A stretch of 64,000 nt of DNA from Rudanella sp031411995. Its GTDB lineage: Bacteria > Bacteroidota > Bacteroidia > Cytophagales > Spirosomataceae. Positions 1-9,042 of the stretch are shown here, piece after piece. The stretch covers positions 62,001 to 126,000 of the forward strand of contig JANOCD010000048.1 of NCBI GenBank assembly GCA_031411995.1, read 5' to 3'. Numbering within the stretch: the first letter of the stretch is position 1; each line of letters opens with the position of its first letter. The position numbers and the translations under genes were made by a program. Below the pieces are notes generated by a model. That model did not search any database, had not been told where the DNA came from, and saw only the letters and a program-made list of their open reading frames with translations.

Positions 1-17
1 TTTGTTGAGGAAGCATG

Positions 18-1520
18 TCAGTTTTCCATCTGATTCAAGGCCGCCCGCGCTTTGTTGTCGATGCTGTTTTTGTATTCGTGCTTTTTGTAGCTGAGAGCCT
101 TCTCGAAAAACTGCCTTGCCAAAGATATCTGACGCTTCTTTTCATAAATGTAACCCAATTGTAAGGCAGCCGTGGCCCCAAACGAAAGTTGTGCATCGGC
201 ACTGTCGGCCAGAAAAATGGCCCGGCGAAAGGGGGGAATGGACAAATCGGGGGTGTTGCGTCGTTGATGAATTCTACCTAAGCGGTATTGAAATTCGGCG
301 CGGTCGGGGAGGGCGGGGAACTGGGTTTCGGAGTACGGTTTGAGCACGGTAAGAGCGCGGTCGGTGAAGCCGCCATCGGTGGCCAGCCTTGCCTGCATCA
401 ACACCGTTTGGCCGGGCGTAAGCCCCTTCTTGGCGTGTTGCCCCGCAAATTTCTGGGCGGTCTTGTCTGATTCTGTTACAGTGCGGCCAACCTCCATAAC
501 GCGCCCGAGATAAGGCAAAGCTGTGTTTGGTTTTCCACTGAGCCAGTAACAAAGAAACAGTTTGTAATGGGCATCTTTCAGGAAATTATGTCCCCGAAAC
601 GTCCGCAAAAACTGGCTGTAGTGCGAAATAGCCTCGGTTTCGTCGCCTTTCTGGAGATAGATATCCCCCAAAATATTGTCGATAATGGGCATAGGCAGGT
701 AGGCCGCGCCAGTTGGTCGGGCGGTCAAAAAAGCCAGTGCTTTGTCGCCCTGCCCGTTCTTCATCTGGATGGTGGCCCCAAAAAAATGAAGCAATAAATT
801 GTCCGGGTTCTGCGCGACTAACTGCCCCAGTTGCTTCTCGTCGCCCTCCGAAAATTTCAGCACATAGGCCCGCACCAGGAGCGTGACCAACTCGGTTTCA
901 GTACGAAAAACGGGGTCTTGACGGGCGCGGTCGAGTTCGGCAAGGCCCTGCTTCACATCGCCCCGAAGCCCGATGATGCGCGTCACCCACGTATAATTGT
1001 CTGGTACGGAGCCAATCAGAACATGCAACACGCCAAGGGCTTTATAGGTAGGCAAAAAATTGGGAAACTCACGGGCATTTTCGGCCAGCAGTTTATAGGC
1101 TTTAATAATGTCCCAGCACGCGCTCACCTCCTGCCCGAATTTTAGTTTCACAAATGCCCCGTGGAGCCTGACCTCCGCCTGTGTCATTCGTAACCAGGGC
1201 GACTTCAGGTCCAGCGTTTCCAACTGTTCGAGCCGTTGCTCCTGGATTTTGCTTTTGCGATCGTAGCCCCGTTCATCGTCCGAAATGAGCAGCGTAATCA
1301 TGTCGGCATAATCGGCGAGCCAGATAGTGAGACCGTTGCGCGGATTTTCGCGGGTGAGTTGTTGTCGGGCATCCGTCACCCGCAGTTTCATAAGGTCGGC
1401 ATAGGCGCGTTGGAGACCGGGTGTCCACCCGAAATCCTGTGCCCAGCCGCTCAGGGGCAGCACCAGACAGAGCCAGAACAAAAACACCCGGCAGGGGCCG
1501 GGTGTCTGAATGCGTTTCAT
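18..1520 (-). CDS. Secreted TPR-repeat protein
   Basis: A 500-residue protein with a signal peptide of about 27 residues (basic start, hydrophobic stretch, cut after SGWAQ), so it should be exported to the periplasm. The rest is alpha-helical with tetratricopeptide-like units, clearest in the last 230 residues (for example around LGDIYLQKGDETEAISHYSQ and near LGYIYEKKRQISLARQFFEKA). TPR arrays bind proteins, so a scaffold or assembly role is likely, but no specific partner can be named. It is the last gene of a three-gene minus-strand operon, starting 11 bp after the stop of the zinc-ribbon gene. The ATG at 1520 is kept because it gives a proper signal peptide. Confidence 0.75.
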   Translation of the reverse strand: MKRIQTPGPCRVFLFWLCLVLPLSGWAQDFGWTPGLQRAYADLMKLRVTDARQQLTRENPRNGLTIWLADYADMITLLISDDERGYDRKSKIQEQRLEQLETLDLKSPWLRMTQAEVRLHGAFVKLKFGQEVSACWDIIKAYKLLAENAREFPNFLPTYKALGVLHVLIGSVPDNYTWVTRIIGLRGDVKQGLAELDRARQDPVFRTETELVTLLVRAYVLKFSEGDEKQLGQLVAQNPDNLLLHFFGATIQMKNGQGDKALAFLTARPTGAAYLPMPIIDNILGDIYLQKGDETEAISHYSQFLRTFRGHNFLKDAHYKLFLCYWLSGKPNTALPYLGRVMEVGRTVTESDKTAQKFAGQHAKKGLTPGQTVLMQARLATDGGFTDRALTVLKPYSETQFPALPDRAEFQYRLGRIHQRRNTPDLSIPPFRRAIFLADSADAQLSFGATAALQLGYIYEKKRQISLARQFFEKALSYKKHEYKNSIDNKARAALNQMEN

Positions 1521-1531
1521 TGGTTTACCGT

Positions 1532-2281
1532 TTATTTCCCTTTGCCAACCGGCTCAGGAACGCCTTCTACATCGGCGAGAATCCGGCCACAGTGTTCGCA
1601 AACGATAATTTTCTTGCGGTCTTTAATGTCGGCCTGACGTTGTGGTGGCACCACATTATAGCAACCGCCACAGGCACCCCGGCGCACCGGAACCACGCCC
1701 AAACCGTTCAGGGCGTTGCCCCGAATCCGTTGGTATGACTTCAGCAAACGTTCTTCGATATTCGGAGCCTGCTTGTCCCGCTCAATTTTCAGAGCTTTCT
1801 CTTCTTCCTTACTTTCAGCCAGAATTTGATCGAGTTCCTGCTTTTTGACTTTCAGGTCTTCTTTGCGCTCGTTCAAGGCCGCTTGCGTTGCCTTAATTTC
1901 CTCATCCTTGGTGCGGATTCGGAACGACGCTTCGTTGATACGTTTGTCGGCCAATTCCATTTCGAGTGATTGCAACTCGATTTCTTTCGAGATCGCATCA
2001 TACTCGCGGTTGTTGCGCACGTTCATCTGCTGCTCTTTGTAGCGGGCAATCAGTTTCTCGGCATCTTTTTTGGCCCCCTTGTTTCGGTTGATTTCGTCGT
2101 CCTGGGTTTTGGCCTCGTCCTGAAACTTACTGATGCGGGTTTCAAAACCGATGATCTCATCTTCCAGATCGCGTACTTCTTCGGGAAGGCTACCGCGAAT
2201 TTTCACCAGTTCATCAAGCTGTGAGTCAATGGATTGTAATTTGAGAAGAGCATCAAGCTTTTGCGCAATCGTTAGTTCCAT
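1532..2281 (-). CDS. Coiled-coil C4 zinc-ribbon protein
   Basis: A 249-residue cytosolic protein. Residues about 20-175 are a long charged coiled coil. The C-terminus carries a C4 zinc ribbon with C204, C207, C228 and C231 (CGGC then CEHC). This is the architecture of the zf-RING_7/DUF164 family (CdsZ-like), widespread in bacteria and often located beside Nif3, as here. Its molecular role is poorly defined; nucleic acid or protein bridging is the usual suggestion. It lies 45 bp downstream of the Nif3 gene start-to-stop gap and 11 bp upstream of the TPR gene, so the three are probably cotranscribed. The family call is firm, the function is not. Confidence 0.85.
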   Translation of the reverse strand: MELTIAQKLDALLKLQSIDSQLDELVKIRGSLPEEVRDLEDEIIGFETRISKFQDEAKTQDDEINRNKGAKKDAEKLIARYKEQQMNVRNNREYDAISKEIELQSLEMELADKRINEASFRIRTKDEEIKATQAALNERKEDLKVKKQELDQILAESKEEEKALKIERDKQAPNIEERLLKSYQRIRGNALNGLGVVPVRRGACGGCYNVVPPQRQADIKDRKKIIVCEHCGRILADVEGVPEPVGKGK

Positions 2282-2326
2282 GTTGTTATTGTAAAATGGA
2301 TAATGAGCAGTGTATAATCTAATACG

Positions 2327-3433
2327 CTATTCATTAAAGAAGTAGTTCACCGGATTGGTGATAGTTTCAGACAAAATTACCGCAAAAGTAGAAAAATTTT
2401 CCAGCAAATGGGTTAGAATTAAGTCTTTCGTGAATACCTCGCTCTCATAATGGCCAATATCACAAATAGTTAGGCGATTGTCGGCATCAAAAAATTCGTG
2501 GTATTTATAGTCGGCTGTTACAAACACATCGGCCCCGGCCCGCACAGCATCGTTGAGCAAAAAGCCACCCGCGCCCCCGCAAACCGCCACGCGCCGAATC
2601 GGTGTGTCAAGCAGGGCCGTGTGCCGAATTACCGTCAGGCCCATCTGGAATTTCAAATACCGAAGCCATTCGCGGCTATACATGGGTGCGGGCAGGTCGC
2701 CCACGGCCCCGGCTCCAATGGTTTGGTTCTGGTTGTTGAGGGCATACAGATCGTAGGCTACTTCTTCGTAGGGATGAGCCTGTTTCATGGCAGCCACCAT
2801 CGCGCTTTCCAAATAAGCCGGAAACACAACCTCCACCCGGTGTTCAATCACACTTTCGTCGTCGCCCACGCTGCCAATGGCGGGATTTGCCCCGCTGAGG
2901 GGCCGAAACGTGCCAGTGCCTTGTGTACGAAACGAACAGTGATCGTAATTGCCAATTTTCCCGGCTCCCACTTCGTGAAGGGCATTCAACAGGGTTTGTG
3001 TGTTTTCGACAGGCACAAAAACCACCAATTTGCTCAGAGTCTGACTTTTAGGAGAAAGAACCCGCACGTTCAGAAGGCCCAGCTTTTCGGCGATCATGAA
3101 GTTGACCCCACCCGTCACATTGTCTAAATTGGTGTGGATGGCATAAAGAGCCACGTCATTTTTGATGGCTTTGATGACTGTCCGTTCCACGTAGGTTTTG
3201 CCGGTCAGTTTTTTGAGGCCCTTAAACACAATTGGGTGATGCGATACCACCACGTTGCAGCCTTTGGCAATTGCCTCATCCACAATGGCTTCGGTGGCAT
3301 CGAGCGAGACCAGCACGCCCGTGATTTCGGCGGTGGGATCGCCCACAATCAGGCCCGAATTATCGTAAGATTCCTGGTAGGCGGTTGGAGCAAGGCGTTC
3401 GAGAAGAACCGTTAATTCGCGGAGTTGAGTCAT
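2327..3433 (-). CDS. Nif3-like dinuclear metal-centre protein
   Basis: A 368-residue Nif3/YbgI-family protein. The family forms hexameric toroids with a dinuclear metal site. Visible metal-binding signatures are the N-terminal SHHPIVF motif and the C-terminal GHYESE motif, which together build the site. The middle (about residues 130-235) is the extra PII/CutA-like domain of long bacterial Nif3 proteins, and the length matches that long form. I chose the ATG at 3433 (MTQLRELTVLL) rather than the longer open frame from 3475, because the extra 14 residues are hydrophobic and unlike the family. First gene of the operon with the zinc-ribbon and TPR genes. The enzymatic activity of the family remains uncertain (GTP cyclohydrolase-like claims exist). 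Confidence 0.88.
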   Translation of the reverse strand: MTQLRELTVLLERLAPTAYQESYDNSGLIVGDPTAEITGVLVSLDATEAIVDEAIAKGCNVVVSHHPIVFKGLKKLTGKTYVERTVIKAIKNDVALYAIHTNLDNVTGGVNFMIAEKLGLLNVRVLSPKSQTLSKLVVFVPVENTQTLLNALHEVGAGKIGNYDHCSFRTQGTGTFRPLSGANPAIGSVGDDESVIEHRVEVVFPAYLESAMVAAMKQAHPYEEVAYDLYALNNQNQTIGAGAVGDLPAPMYSREWLRYLKFQMGLTVIRHTALLDTPIRRVAVCGGAGGFLLNDAVRAGADVFVTADYKYHEFFDADNRLTICDIGHYESEVFTKDLILTHLLENFSTFAVILSETITNPVNYFFNE

Positions 3434-3522
3434 TTCATTTTCTATTAATATCAGCGCAATGTACAGCTTTATCAATCACAACTTCGGCGCAGCGGGGTAC
3501 AAAGTCTGTACTACAGGCTACT

Positions 3523-4863
3523 TCATCCCAGTAAGCTAGCCAGCCAACTTTTTTTATGTTTAACGGCCTTCACAGGCCACTCCGGGTGTTTATCCCGAAA
3601 AGCAGCCACAATTTCCGGCTCGTATCGTCGGAAAAATTCGGGATCGAAGTTGGCCTCAGCAAGATTAGCCATCACCTCTGCAATGGGTCGTTCTTGGCTG
3701 ATCCAGCGCGACCAGACGTTTTGCCGCTGCCGGATTCCAAAGGTGTTCATGCCTGCAATGGCCCCGGTGTCGGCATGAAAATAAAATCGCATCAGGAGTT
3801 TTTTGGCCTCGTTTTGCCAACAGAACGTGCGGAGGTGGGGATGGTCATTGAGGTGCGCGGGGGCCAATCCGTAGGTCTGGTATTCAATGTCGAAGAACTT
3901 GGCCGAGTTGAAAAACACGCCGGGATTGTAGGCTGTTTGGGAGCCGGTGATGGTTTGGGCGAGGGTTTCGCCCATGATCCGGCCTGTATACCAGATTTGC
4001 TCTAAAGGCTTGCGGTCTTTGGGTGGATTTCGGTGCTGCACGCAATCGCCAATGGCATACACGCCGGGCAGGTTGGTTTCCAGATGTTCGTTCACCAAAA
4101 TACCCCGATCTATTTCGAGGGGGGTGTTTTTCAGGAAGTCGATGTTGGGGCTGACACCCACGGCCACACCCACAAACTGCGCCGAGATTATTTCGCCGGA
4201 TTTAGTCAGTACCGCCCCTACCCTGCCGTTGCCATCGTCCACAATTTCGGCCAATTCAGTGTTCACGCGAAGGTCAACATGGTGTTCGCCAATGTGATTG
4301 CCAATCATAACGGATTCTTCGTCAGGCAAAACGCTATTCCAGTAGCTTTTTTCACGTACCAGCATAATGGTCTGAATCCCTTTTGAGAGCAACATTTCGC
4401 AGAGTTCAATGCCAATCAGCCCCCCTCCCACCACCACCGCCTGCCGAACATCATTGGTGTCGGCCTGCATTCGTTCGAGGTCGGGCATTCCATAGAGACC
4501 CTGCACTCCGCGCAAATTCTGCCCCGGCCACCCAAAAAAGTTCGGTTTAGAGCCAACGGCCAGAATCAGTAGGTCATAAGGCATAGTTGAGCTGCCGAGA
4601 TGCAATGTCTTCGACTCAAAATCTACGCGCTCAACCTGCGCCCGCAGGAGGTCGATGCGGTTTTTTTGCCAGAACCAGTCTTCGTAGGGCTTAATATGGT
4701 GATACTCCATATGGCCCATGAACACATACATGAGGGCCGTTCGTGAAAAGAAATGATCTGTTTCGGCAGAGATAACAGTAATGGTATCGTCGGAGCGTTT
4801 GCGAATTTCGCGGGCGGCCGTGATGCCGGCAATGCCGTTGCCAATAATAACGATGGAGCGCAT
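3523..4863 (-). CDS. FAD/NAD(P)-dependent pyridine nucleotide oxidoreductase
   Basis: A 446-residue flavoprotein of the pyridine nucleotide-disulfide oxidoreductase superfamily, closest in layout to rubredoxin/ferredoxin reductases and NirB-type FAD domains. The N-terminal Rossmann motif IIGNGIAGITAA binds FAD. A second Rossmann motif, VVVGGGLIGIELCE, near residue 160 binds NAD(P)H. The GVYAIGDCVQ motif near residue 290 contacts FAD. No redox-active CxxxxC disulfide is seen, so it is not a thioredoxin or lipoamide reductase. The ATG at 4863 is preferred over the in-frame start at 4893 because the Rossmann beta strand starts right there. The electron acceptor is unknown. It is divergent from the pyrophosphatase gene. 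Confidence 0.82.
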   Translation of the reverse strand: MRSIVIIGNGIAGITAAREIRKRSDDTITVISAETDHFFSRTALMYVFMGHMEYHHIKPYEDWFWQKNRIDLLRAQVERVDFESKTLHLGSSTMPYDLLILAVGSKPNFFGWPGQNLRGVQGLYGMPDLERMQADTNDVRQAVVVGGGLIGIELCEMLLSKGIQTIMLVREKSYWNSVLPDEESVMIGNHIGEHHVDLRVNTELAEIVDDGNGRVGAVLTKSGEIISAQFVGVAVGVSPNIDFLKNTPLEIDRGILVNEHLETNLPGVYAIGDCVQHRNPPKDRKPLEQIWYTGRIMGETLAQTITGSQTAYNPGVFFNSAKFFDIEYQTYGLAPAHLNDHPHLRTFCWQNEAKKLLMRFYFHADTGAIAGMNTFGIRQRQNVWSRWISQERPIAEVMANLAEANFDPEFFRRYEPEIVAAFRDKHPEWPVKAVKHKKSWLASLLG

Positions 4864-4955
4864 AGTGGTCAAAGATAAACGCAAAAAAACCAAATTTCTC
4901 CTTGTTTTCGCTCAATAACACACTTTGTCTCTTTTCTATTCGTCGGGTAAAGACT

Positions 4956-4963
4956 TATATTTG
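4956..4963 (+). promoter_or_regulatory. Candidate -7 element for the pyrophosphatase gene
   Basis: TATATTTG matches the Bacteroidota -7 consensus TAnnTTTG and lies 48 bp before the ATG at 5011. The expected upstream TTTG at the usual 19-21 bp spacing is only weakly matched (a T-rich stretch near 4932), so this is a moderate candidate. Confidence 0.4.
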
Positions 4964-5010
4964 CCCGCTTAAAAATCGAAGAATACTAAAAATCGTTCAA
5001 CAAAATTCGC

Positions 5011-7713
5011 ATGAATTCGAGTCTTTACCTTGTCCCTATTCTGGGCGTGATTGGCCTGGTGGTTATGGCTGCCAAGTTTATGTGGGTCTCGCGGCAAGAT
5101 GCCGGAGATGCCCGGATGCAGGAAATTGCTGGCTACATTGCCGACGGTGCCATTGCGTTCCTCAAAGCTGAGTGGCGTGTTCTAATCGTTTTCGGTCTGG
5201 TTGTGGCCGCTATCTTATCGTGGTCAGGTACGCTGGTCGAAAACTCGCACTGGAGCATAGGCATTGCGTTTGCATTTGGCGCGTTCACCTCGGCACTGGC
5301 AGGCTATATCGGTATGAAAGTAGCTACCAAAGCCAACGTTCGTACAGCACAGGCAGCCCGCACCAGTCTTACCCGCGCTCTCGACGTATCGTTTACAGGC
5401 GGCTCTGTAATGGGAATCGGCGTGGCAGGTCTGGCCGTTCTGGGCCTGAGCGTGCTGTTCATTATTCTGTATAATTACTTCGTGGACGGGGCTGCAACCG
5501 TCAATGGCGTTTTGCCCGTTAACGGCATCCCAATGGAACGGGCGTTGGAAGTACTGGCGGGTTTCTCGCTTGGTGCCGAGTCCATCGCGCTCTTCGCCCG
5601 TGTGGCCGGTGGTATCTATACCAAAGCTGCTGACGTTGGAGCCGACCTCGTGGGTAAAGTAGAAGCCGGTATTCCCGAAGACGATCCGCGCAACCCCGCC
5701 ACCATCGCCGACAACGTGGGCGATAACGTGGGCGACGTGGCCGGTATGGGTGCCGACTTGTTTGGTTCTTACGTAGCTACGATTCTTGCTACAATGGTGT
5801 TGGGTCGCGAAATCATTATCCCGAACGATCCGATTCTGGGCCACGCCCCTATCGTGTTGCCGATTGTGATTGCCGGTCTAGGCCTGATTTTCTCGATTCT
5901 GGCCTGCTATCTCGTTCGTGTGAAAGACGATAACGGCAACGTACAAGCCGCTCTGAACCTCGGCAACTGGGGATCAATTATCCTGACGGTTGTGGCTTCT
6001 TACTTCCTGGTAACAAACCTGTTACCTGATGTTACGATGAAAATTCGGGGTGTTGAGTTTGGCCGGATGGACGTGTTCTACGCCATTGTAACGGGTCTGA
6101 TTGTGGGCGCGTTGATGTCGATCATCACCGAATATTATACCGCAATGGGCCGTCGGCCCGTGTTGTCGATCATTCGTCAATCCGCTACGGGAGCAGCTAC
6201 CAACATCATCGGCGGTTTGGCCGTCGGGATGGAGTCAACGGTGTTGCCGATTTTGGTTCTGGCTGCCGGTATTTACACCTCGTATCACTTTGCAGGTCTC
6301 TACGGCGTGGCTATTTCGGCTGCCGGTATGATGGCTACCACCGCCATGCAATTGGCTATTGATGCCTTTGGTCCTATTGCCGACAACGCCGGTGGTATTG
6401 CCGAAATGAGCTATTTGCCCGAAGAAGTTCGGGGTCGCACCGATATCCTGGATGCTGTTGGTAACACCACGGCTGCATCGGGTAAAGGTTTTGCGATTGC
6501 CTCAGCCGCGCTTACGGCCCTGGCTCTGTTTGCCGCTTTCGTGGGTCTGTCGGGTATCTCGGCCATCGACATCTACAAGGCCGACGTGTTGTCGGGTCTG
6601 TTTGTGGGTGGTATGATTCCGTATATTTTCTCGTCGTTGGCGATTGCCGCCGTGGGCCGCGCTGCCATGGCGATGGTAGAAGAAGTTCGTCGTCAGTTCC
6701 GCGAGATTCCGGGCATCATGGAAGGCACGGGCAAACCCGAATATGAGAAGTGCGTGGCTATTTCGACGCAGGCATCCATCCGCGAGATGGTATTGCCGGG
6801 TGCCATTGCCCTCACCGTTCCCGTGATTGTGGGCTTCATTTTTGGCCCCGAAGTACTGGGCGGTTTGTTGGCCGGTGTAACCGTATCGGGTGTGTTGATG
6901 GGTATTTTCATGAACAACGCCGGTGGTGCCTGGGATAACGCCAAGAAGTCGTTTGAAAAGGGTGTCATGATCAACGGGCAAATGTTCTACAAAAAATCGG
7001 AGCCGCACAAAGCATCGGTTACGGGCGACACCGTGGGTGACCCATTTAAAGATACGTCGGGTCCGTCGATGAACATTTTGATCAAGTTGATGTCGATTGT
7101 GTCGCTGGTTATCGCGCCTTACATCGCCATCAAATCAAGCGATCAGGCGGGTCATAGCAAAGAAGGTATCGAAGCCGTTGGCGGCATGGGTGGTGTTGAT
7201 CTCGAAAAATCGACCGCTGCCGACAACGCCAATGTGTCAACTCCAAACGACGATGTTGAATTAACCGACCTGACCCTGGATGGTGGCGTGGCTCTAAAAG
7301 GCGTAAACGTAAAAGGCATTGAAGCCAACCTGCTCGATTTCATCAAGTCGGATGCGGCCGTTGACAAAGAAACCTGGTTCGATTTCGACCGCCTGACATT
7401 CGAGACGGGCAGCGCGACGCTGAAACCCGAATCTCAGGAGCAGTTGAAAAACATTGCCGAGATTTTGAAAGCCTACCCCGCTGTGAACATCAAGTTGGGC
7501 GGATACACCGATAACACGGGCAACGCCAACAACAACCTCAAACTCTCCGGCGACCGGGCTGCTTCGGTTAAGAAAGAACTAACTGGGCTGGGCATTTCCG
7601 ACAGCCGTCTTGAAGCCGAAGGATACGGTCAGGAACACCCCGTTGCCCCCAACGAAACCGAAGAAGGCCGGGCGCAAAATCGCCGGATTTCGGTGCGGGT
7701 GACCAAGAAGTAG
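5011..7713 (+). CDS. hppA: K+-dependent membrane pyrophosphatase with C-terminal OmpA domain
   Basis: Residues 1 to about 710 are a complete ion-pumping membrane pyrophosphatase, which couples PPi hydrolysis to H+ and/or Na+ export across the inner membrane. The signature stretch around DNVGDNVGDVAGMGADLFG and the preceding KAADVGADLVGKVEAGIPED are intact, with about 16 hydrophobic segments. GNTTAASGKG has Ala where K+-independent enzymes have Lys, which points to the K+-dependent class. Residues about 710-785 are a polar linker, and 785-900 are an OmpA-like domain (LSGDRAASVKKEL, then GYGQEHPVAPN and NRRISVRV). Usual family length is about 660-750, so the tail is an addition. Both termini of this family are thought to face the periplasm, which would put the OmpA domain at the cell wall. 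H+ versus Na+ specificity cannot be assigned. Confidence 0.93.
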   Translation: MNSSLYLVPILGVIGLVVMAAKFMWVSRQDAGDARMQEIAGYIADGAIAFLKAEWRVLIVFGLVVAAILSWSGTLVENSHWSIGIAFAFGAFTSALAGYIGMKVATKANVRTAQAARTSLTRALDVSFTGGSVMGIGVAGLAVLGLSVLFIILYNYFVDGAATVNGVLPVNGIPMERALEVLAGFSLGAESIALFARVAGGIYTKAADVGADLVGKVEAGIPEDDPRNPATIADNVGDNVGDVAGMGADLFGSYVATILATMVLGREIIIPNDPILGHAPIVLPIVIAGLGLIFSILACYLVRVKDDNGNVQAALNLGNWGSIILTVVASYFLVTNLLPDVTMKIRGVEFGRMDVFYAIVTGLIVGALMSIITEYYTAMGRRPVLSIIRQSATGAATNIIGGLAVGMESTVLPILVLAAGIYTSYHFAGLYGVAISAAGMMATTAMQLAIDAFGPIADNAGGIAEMSYLPEEVRGRTDILDAVGNTTAASGKGFAIASAALTALALFAAFVGLSGISAIDIYKADVLSGLFVGGMIPYIFSSLAIAAVGRAAMAMVEEVRRQFREIPGIMEGTGKPEYEKCVAISTQASIREMVLPGAIALTVPVIVGFIFGPEVLGGLLAGVTVSGVLMGIFMNNAGGAWDNAKKSFEKGVMINGQMFYKKSEPHKASVTGDTVGDPFKDTSGPSMNILIKLMSIVSLVIAPYIAIKSSDQAGHSKEGIEAVGGMGGVDLEKSTAADNANVSTPNDDVELTDLTLDGGVALKGVNVKGIEANLLDFIKSDAAVDKETWFDFDRLTFETGSATLKPESQEQLKNIAEILKAYPAVNIKLGGYTDNTGNANNNLKLSGDRAASVKKELTGLGISDSRLEAEGYGQEHPVAPNETEEGRAQNRRISVRVTKK

Positions 7714-7734
7714 AAACCGATAGAAATACGACGC

Positions 7735-7768
7735 AAAAAGCCAGCCTCTTTTCAGAAGCTGGCTTTTT
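7735..7768. terminator. Bidirectional terminator between hppA and fdhA
   Basis: AGCCAGC (7739-7745) pairs with GCTGGCT (7758-7764), flanked by A5 on the left and T5 on the right. It therefore works for both convergent genes. Confidence 0.85.
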
Positions 7769-7790
7769 GCATTAAAGCCTATTTTATCCC

Positions 7791-8984
7791 CTAAGCCGGA
7801 ATCAGACCGTGCGGATTCAGCACGAACTTCTTGGCCACTCCACTGTCGAACTCAGCATATCCTTCGGGGGCTTTATCGAGCGTAATTACCTCAACATTAA
7901 CAGCTTTGGCAATCTGAACTTTATCATACAGAATCGACATCATCAATTGTCGGTTGTATTTGATGACCGGCGTTTGTCCCGTATAAAACGAGTGACTTTT
8001 TGCCCATCCCAACCCAAACCGGATCGACAGATTTCCACTTTTGGCGGCTTTCTCCTCGGCTCCCGGATCGTCTGTAACATAGAGGCCGGGAATACCGATG
8101 GCACCTCCCGCCCGCGCAATTTCCATAAGCGAATTCAGCACCACAGCGGGGACTTCTTTATGCACCTCGCTGCCATGTCCACGAGCCTCAAAACCTACAC
8201 AATCAACAGCGCAATCCACTTCGGGAACACCCAGAATTTGAGCAATCTGATCGGCCAGTGACGCATCTTCGTTAAGATCAACCGTTTCGCAGCCAATGGA
8301 CCGGGCGTGGGCAAGCCGCGCTTTGTTCATGTCGCCCACAATCACCACAGCCGCTCCCAACAGTTGCGCTGATGCCGCAGCAGCCATACCAACTGGCCCG
8401 GCCCCCGCAATATAGACGGTTGTGCCCGGCCCAACGCCTGCGTTGATGGCTCCGTGGAAACCGGTTGGGAAAATATCACTCAGCATAGTCAGGTCGCGGA
8501 TTTTAGCCATCGCCTGATCTTTGTCGGGGAAGCGCAACAGGTTGAAATCAGCGTAGGGCACCATCACATATTCGGCCTGTCCGCCAATCCAGCCACCCAT
8601 ATCCACATACCCGTAGGCCCCACCGGCTCTCGAATCGTTGACGTTTAGGCAGATACCTGTTTTTTGCTCCTTGCAGGTTCGGCACCGGCCACACGCTACG
8701 TTGAACGGCACCGAAACCAGATCGCCCACATTCAGAAACTCCACATCAGAACCAATCTCAATCACTTCACCCGTGATTTCGTGGCCCAGCACCAGCCCGG
8801 ATTCAGCCGTTGTTCGGCCTCTGACCATGTGCTGGTCGCTGCCGCAAATGTTCGTTGAAACCACTTTAAGGATCACCCCGTGGTTAATTTTTTTGCCTTT
8901 GGGATTAACCAGTTCCGGAAAGTCGATGCTCTGCACTTCGACTTTGCCCGGCCCGATATAAACGACACCACGATTACTTGCCAT
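7791..8984 (-). CDS. fdhA: Zinc-dependent formaldehyde dehydrogenase, glutathione-independent
   Basis: A 397-residue medium-chain zinc dehydrogenase that oxidises formaldehyde to formate with NAD+ without glutathione. It matches the Pseudomonas putida FdhA type in length (about 398) and layout. Seen are the catalytic zinc region ICGSDQHMVRG followed by GHEITGEV, the four-cysteine structural zinc loop CGRCRTCKEQKTGIC, and the NAD-binding IAGAGPVGMAAA. The long insert near residues 270-320, including GHGSEVHKE, is typical of this subfamily rather than of simple alcohol dehydrogenases. It lies 58 bp downstream of a glcG-like gene on the same strand. A related aldehyde or alcohol as substrate, or a dismutase activity, is an alternative. 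Confidence 0.85.
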   Translation of the reverse strand: MASNRGVVYIGPGKVEVQSIDFPELVNPKGKKINHGVILKVVSTNICGSDQHMVRGRTTAESGLVLGHEITGEVIEIGSDVEFLNVGDLVSVPFNVACGRCRTCKEQKTGICLNVNDSRAGGAYGYVDMGGWIGGQAEYVMVPYADFNLLRFPDKDQAMAKIRDLTMLSDIFPTGFHGAINAGVGPGTTVYIAGAGPVGMAAAASAQLLGAAVVIVGDMNKARLAHARSIGCETVDLNEDASLADQIAQILGVPEVDCAVDCVGFEARGHGSEVHKEVPAVVLNSLMEIARAGGAIGIPGLYVTDDPGAEEKAAKSGNLSIRFGLGWAKSHSFYTGQTPVIKYNRQLMMSILYDKVQIAKAVNVEVITLDKAPEGYAEFDSGVAKKFVLNPHGLIPA

Positions 8985-9042
8985 GAGAATTTAGGTTTAG
9001 ATGATTGAGAAATTGAATTACAAAATCTTGTTCATGAGCGTG

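Noticed and set aside
2282..2326. AT-rich stretch with ATGGATAATGAGCAG as another copy of the 23391 repeat
   Set aside because: It shares short words with that repeat but has no long aligned match and no inverted partner.
4870..4877. TATCTTTG on the minus strand as promoter of the FAD oxidoreductase
   Set aside because: It matches TAnnTTTG but sits only 7 bp before the ATG and lacks a -33 element at 19-21 bp, so it would need a leaderless message.
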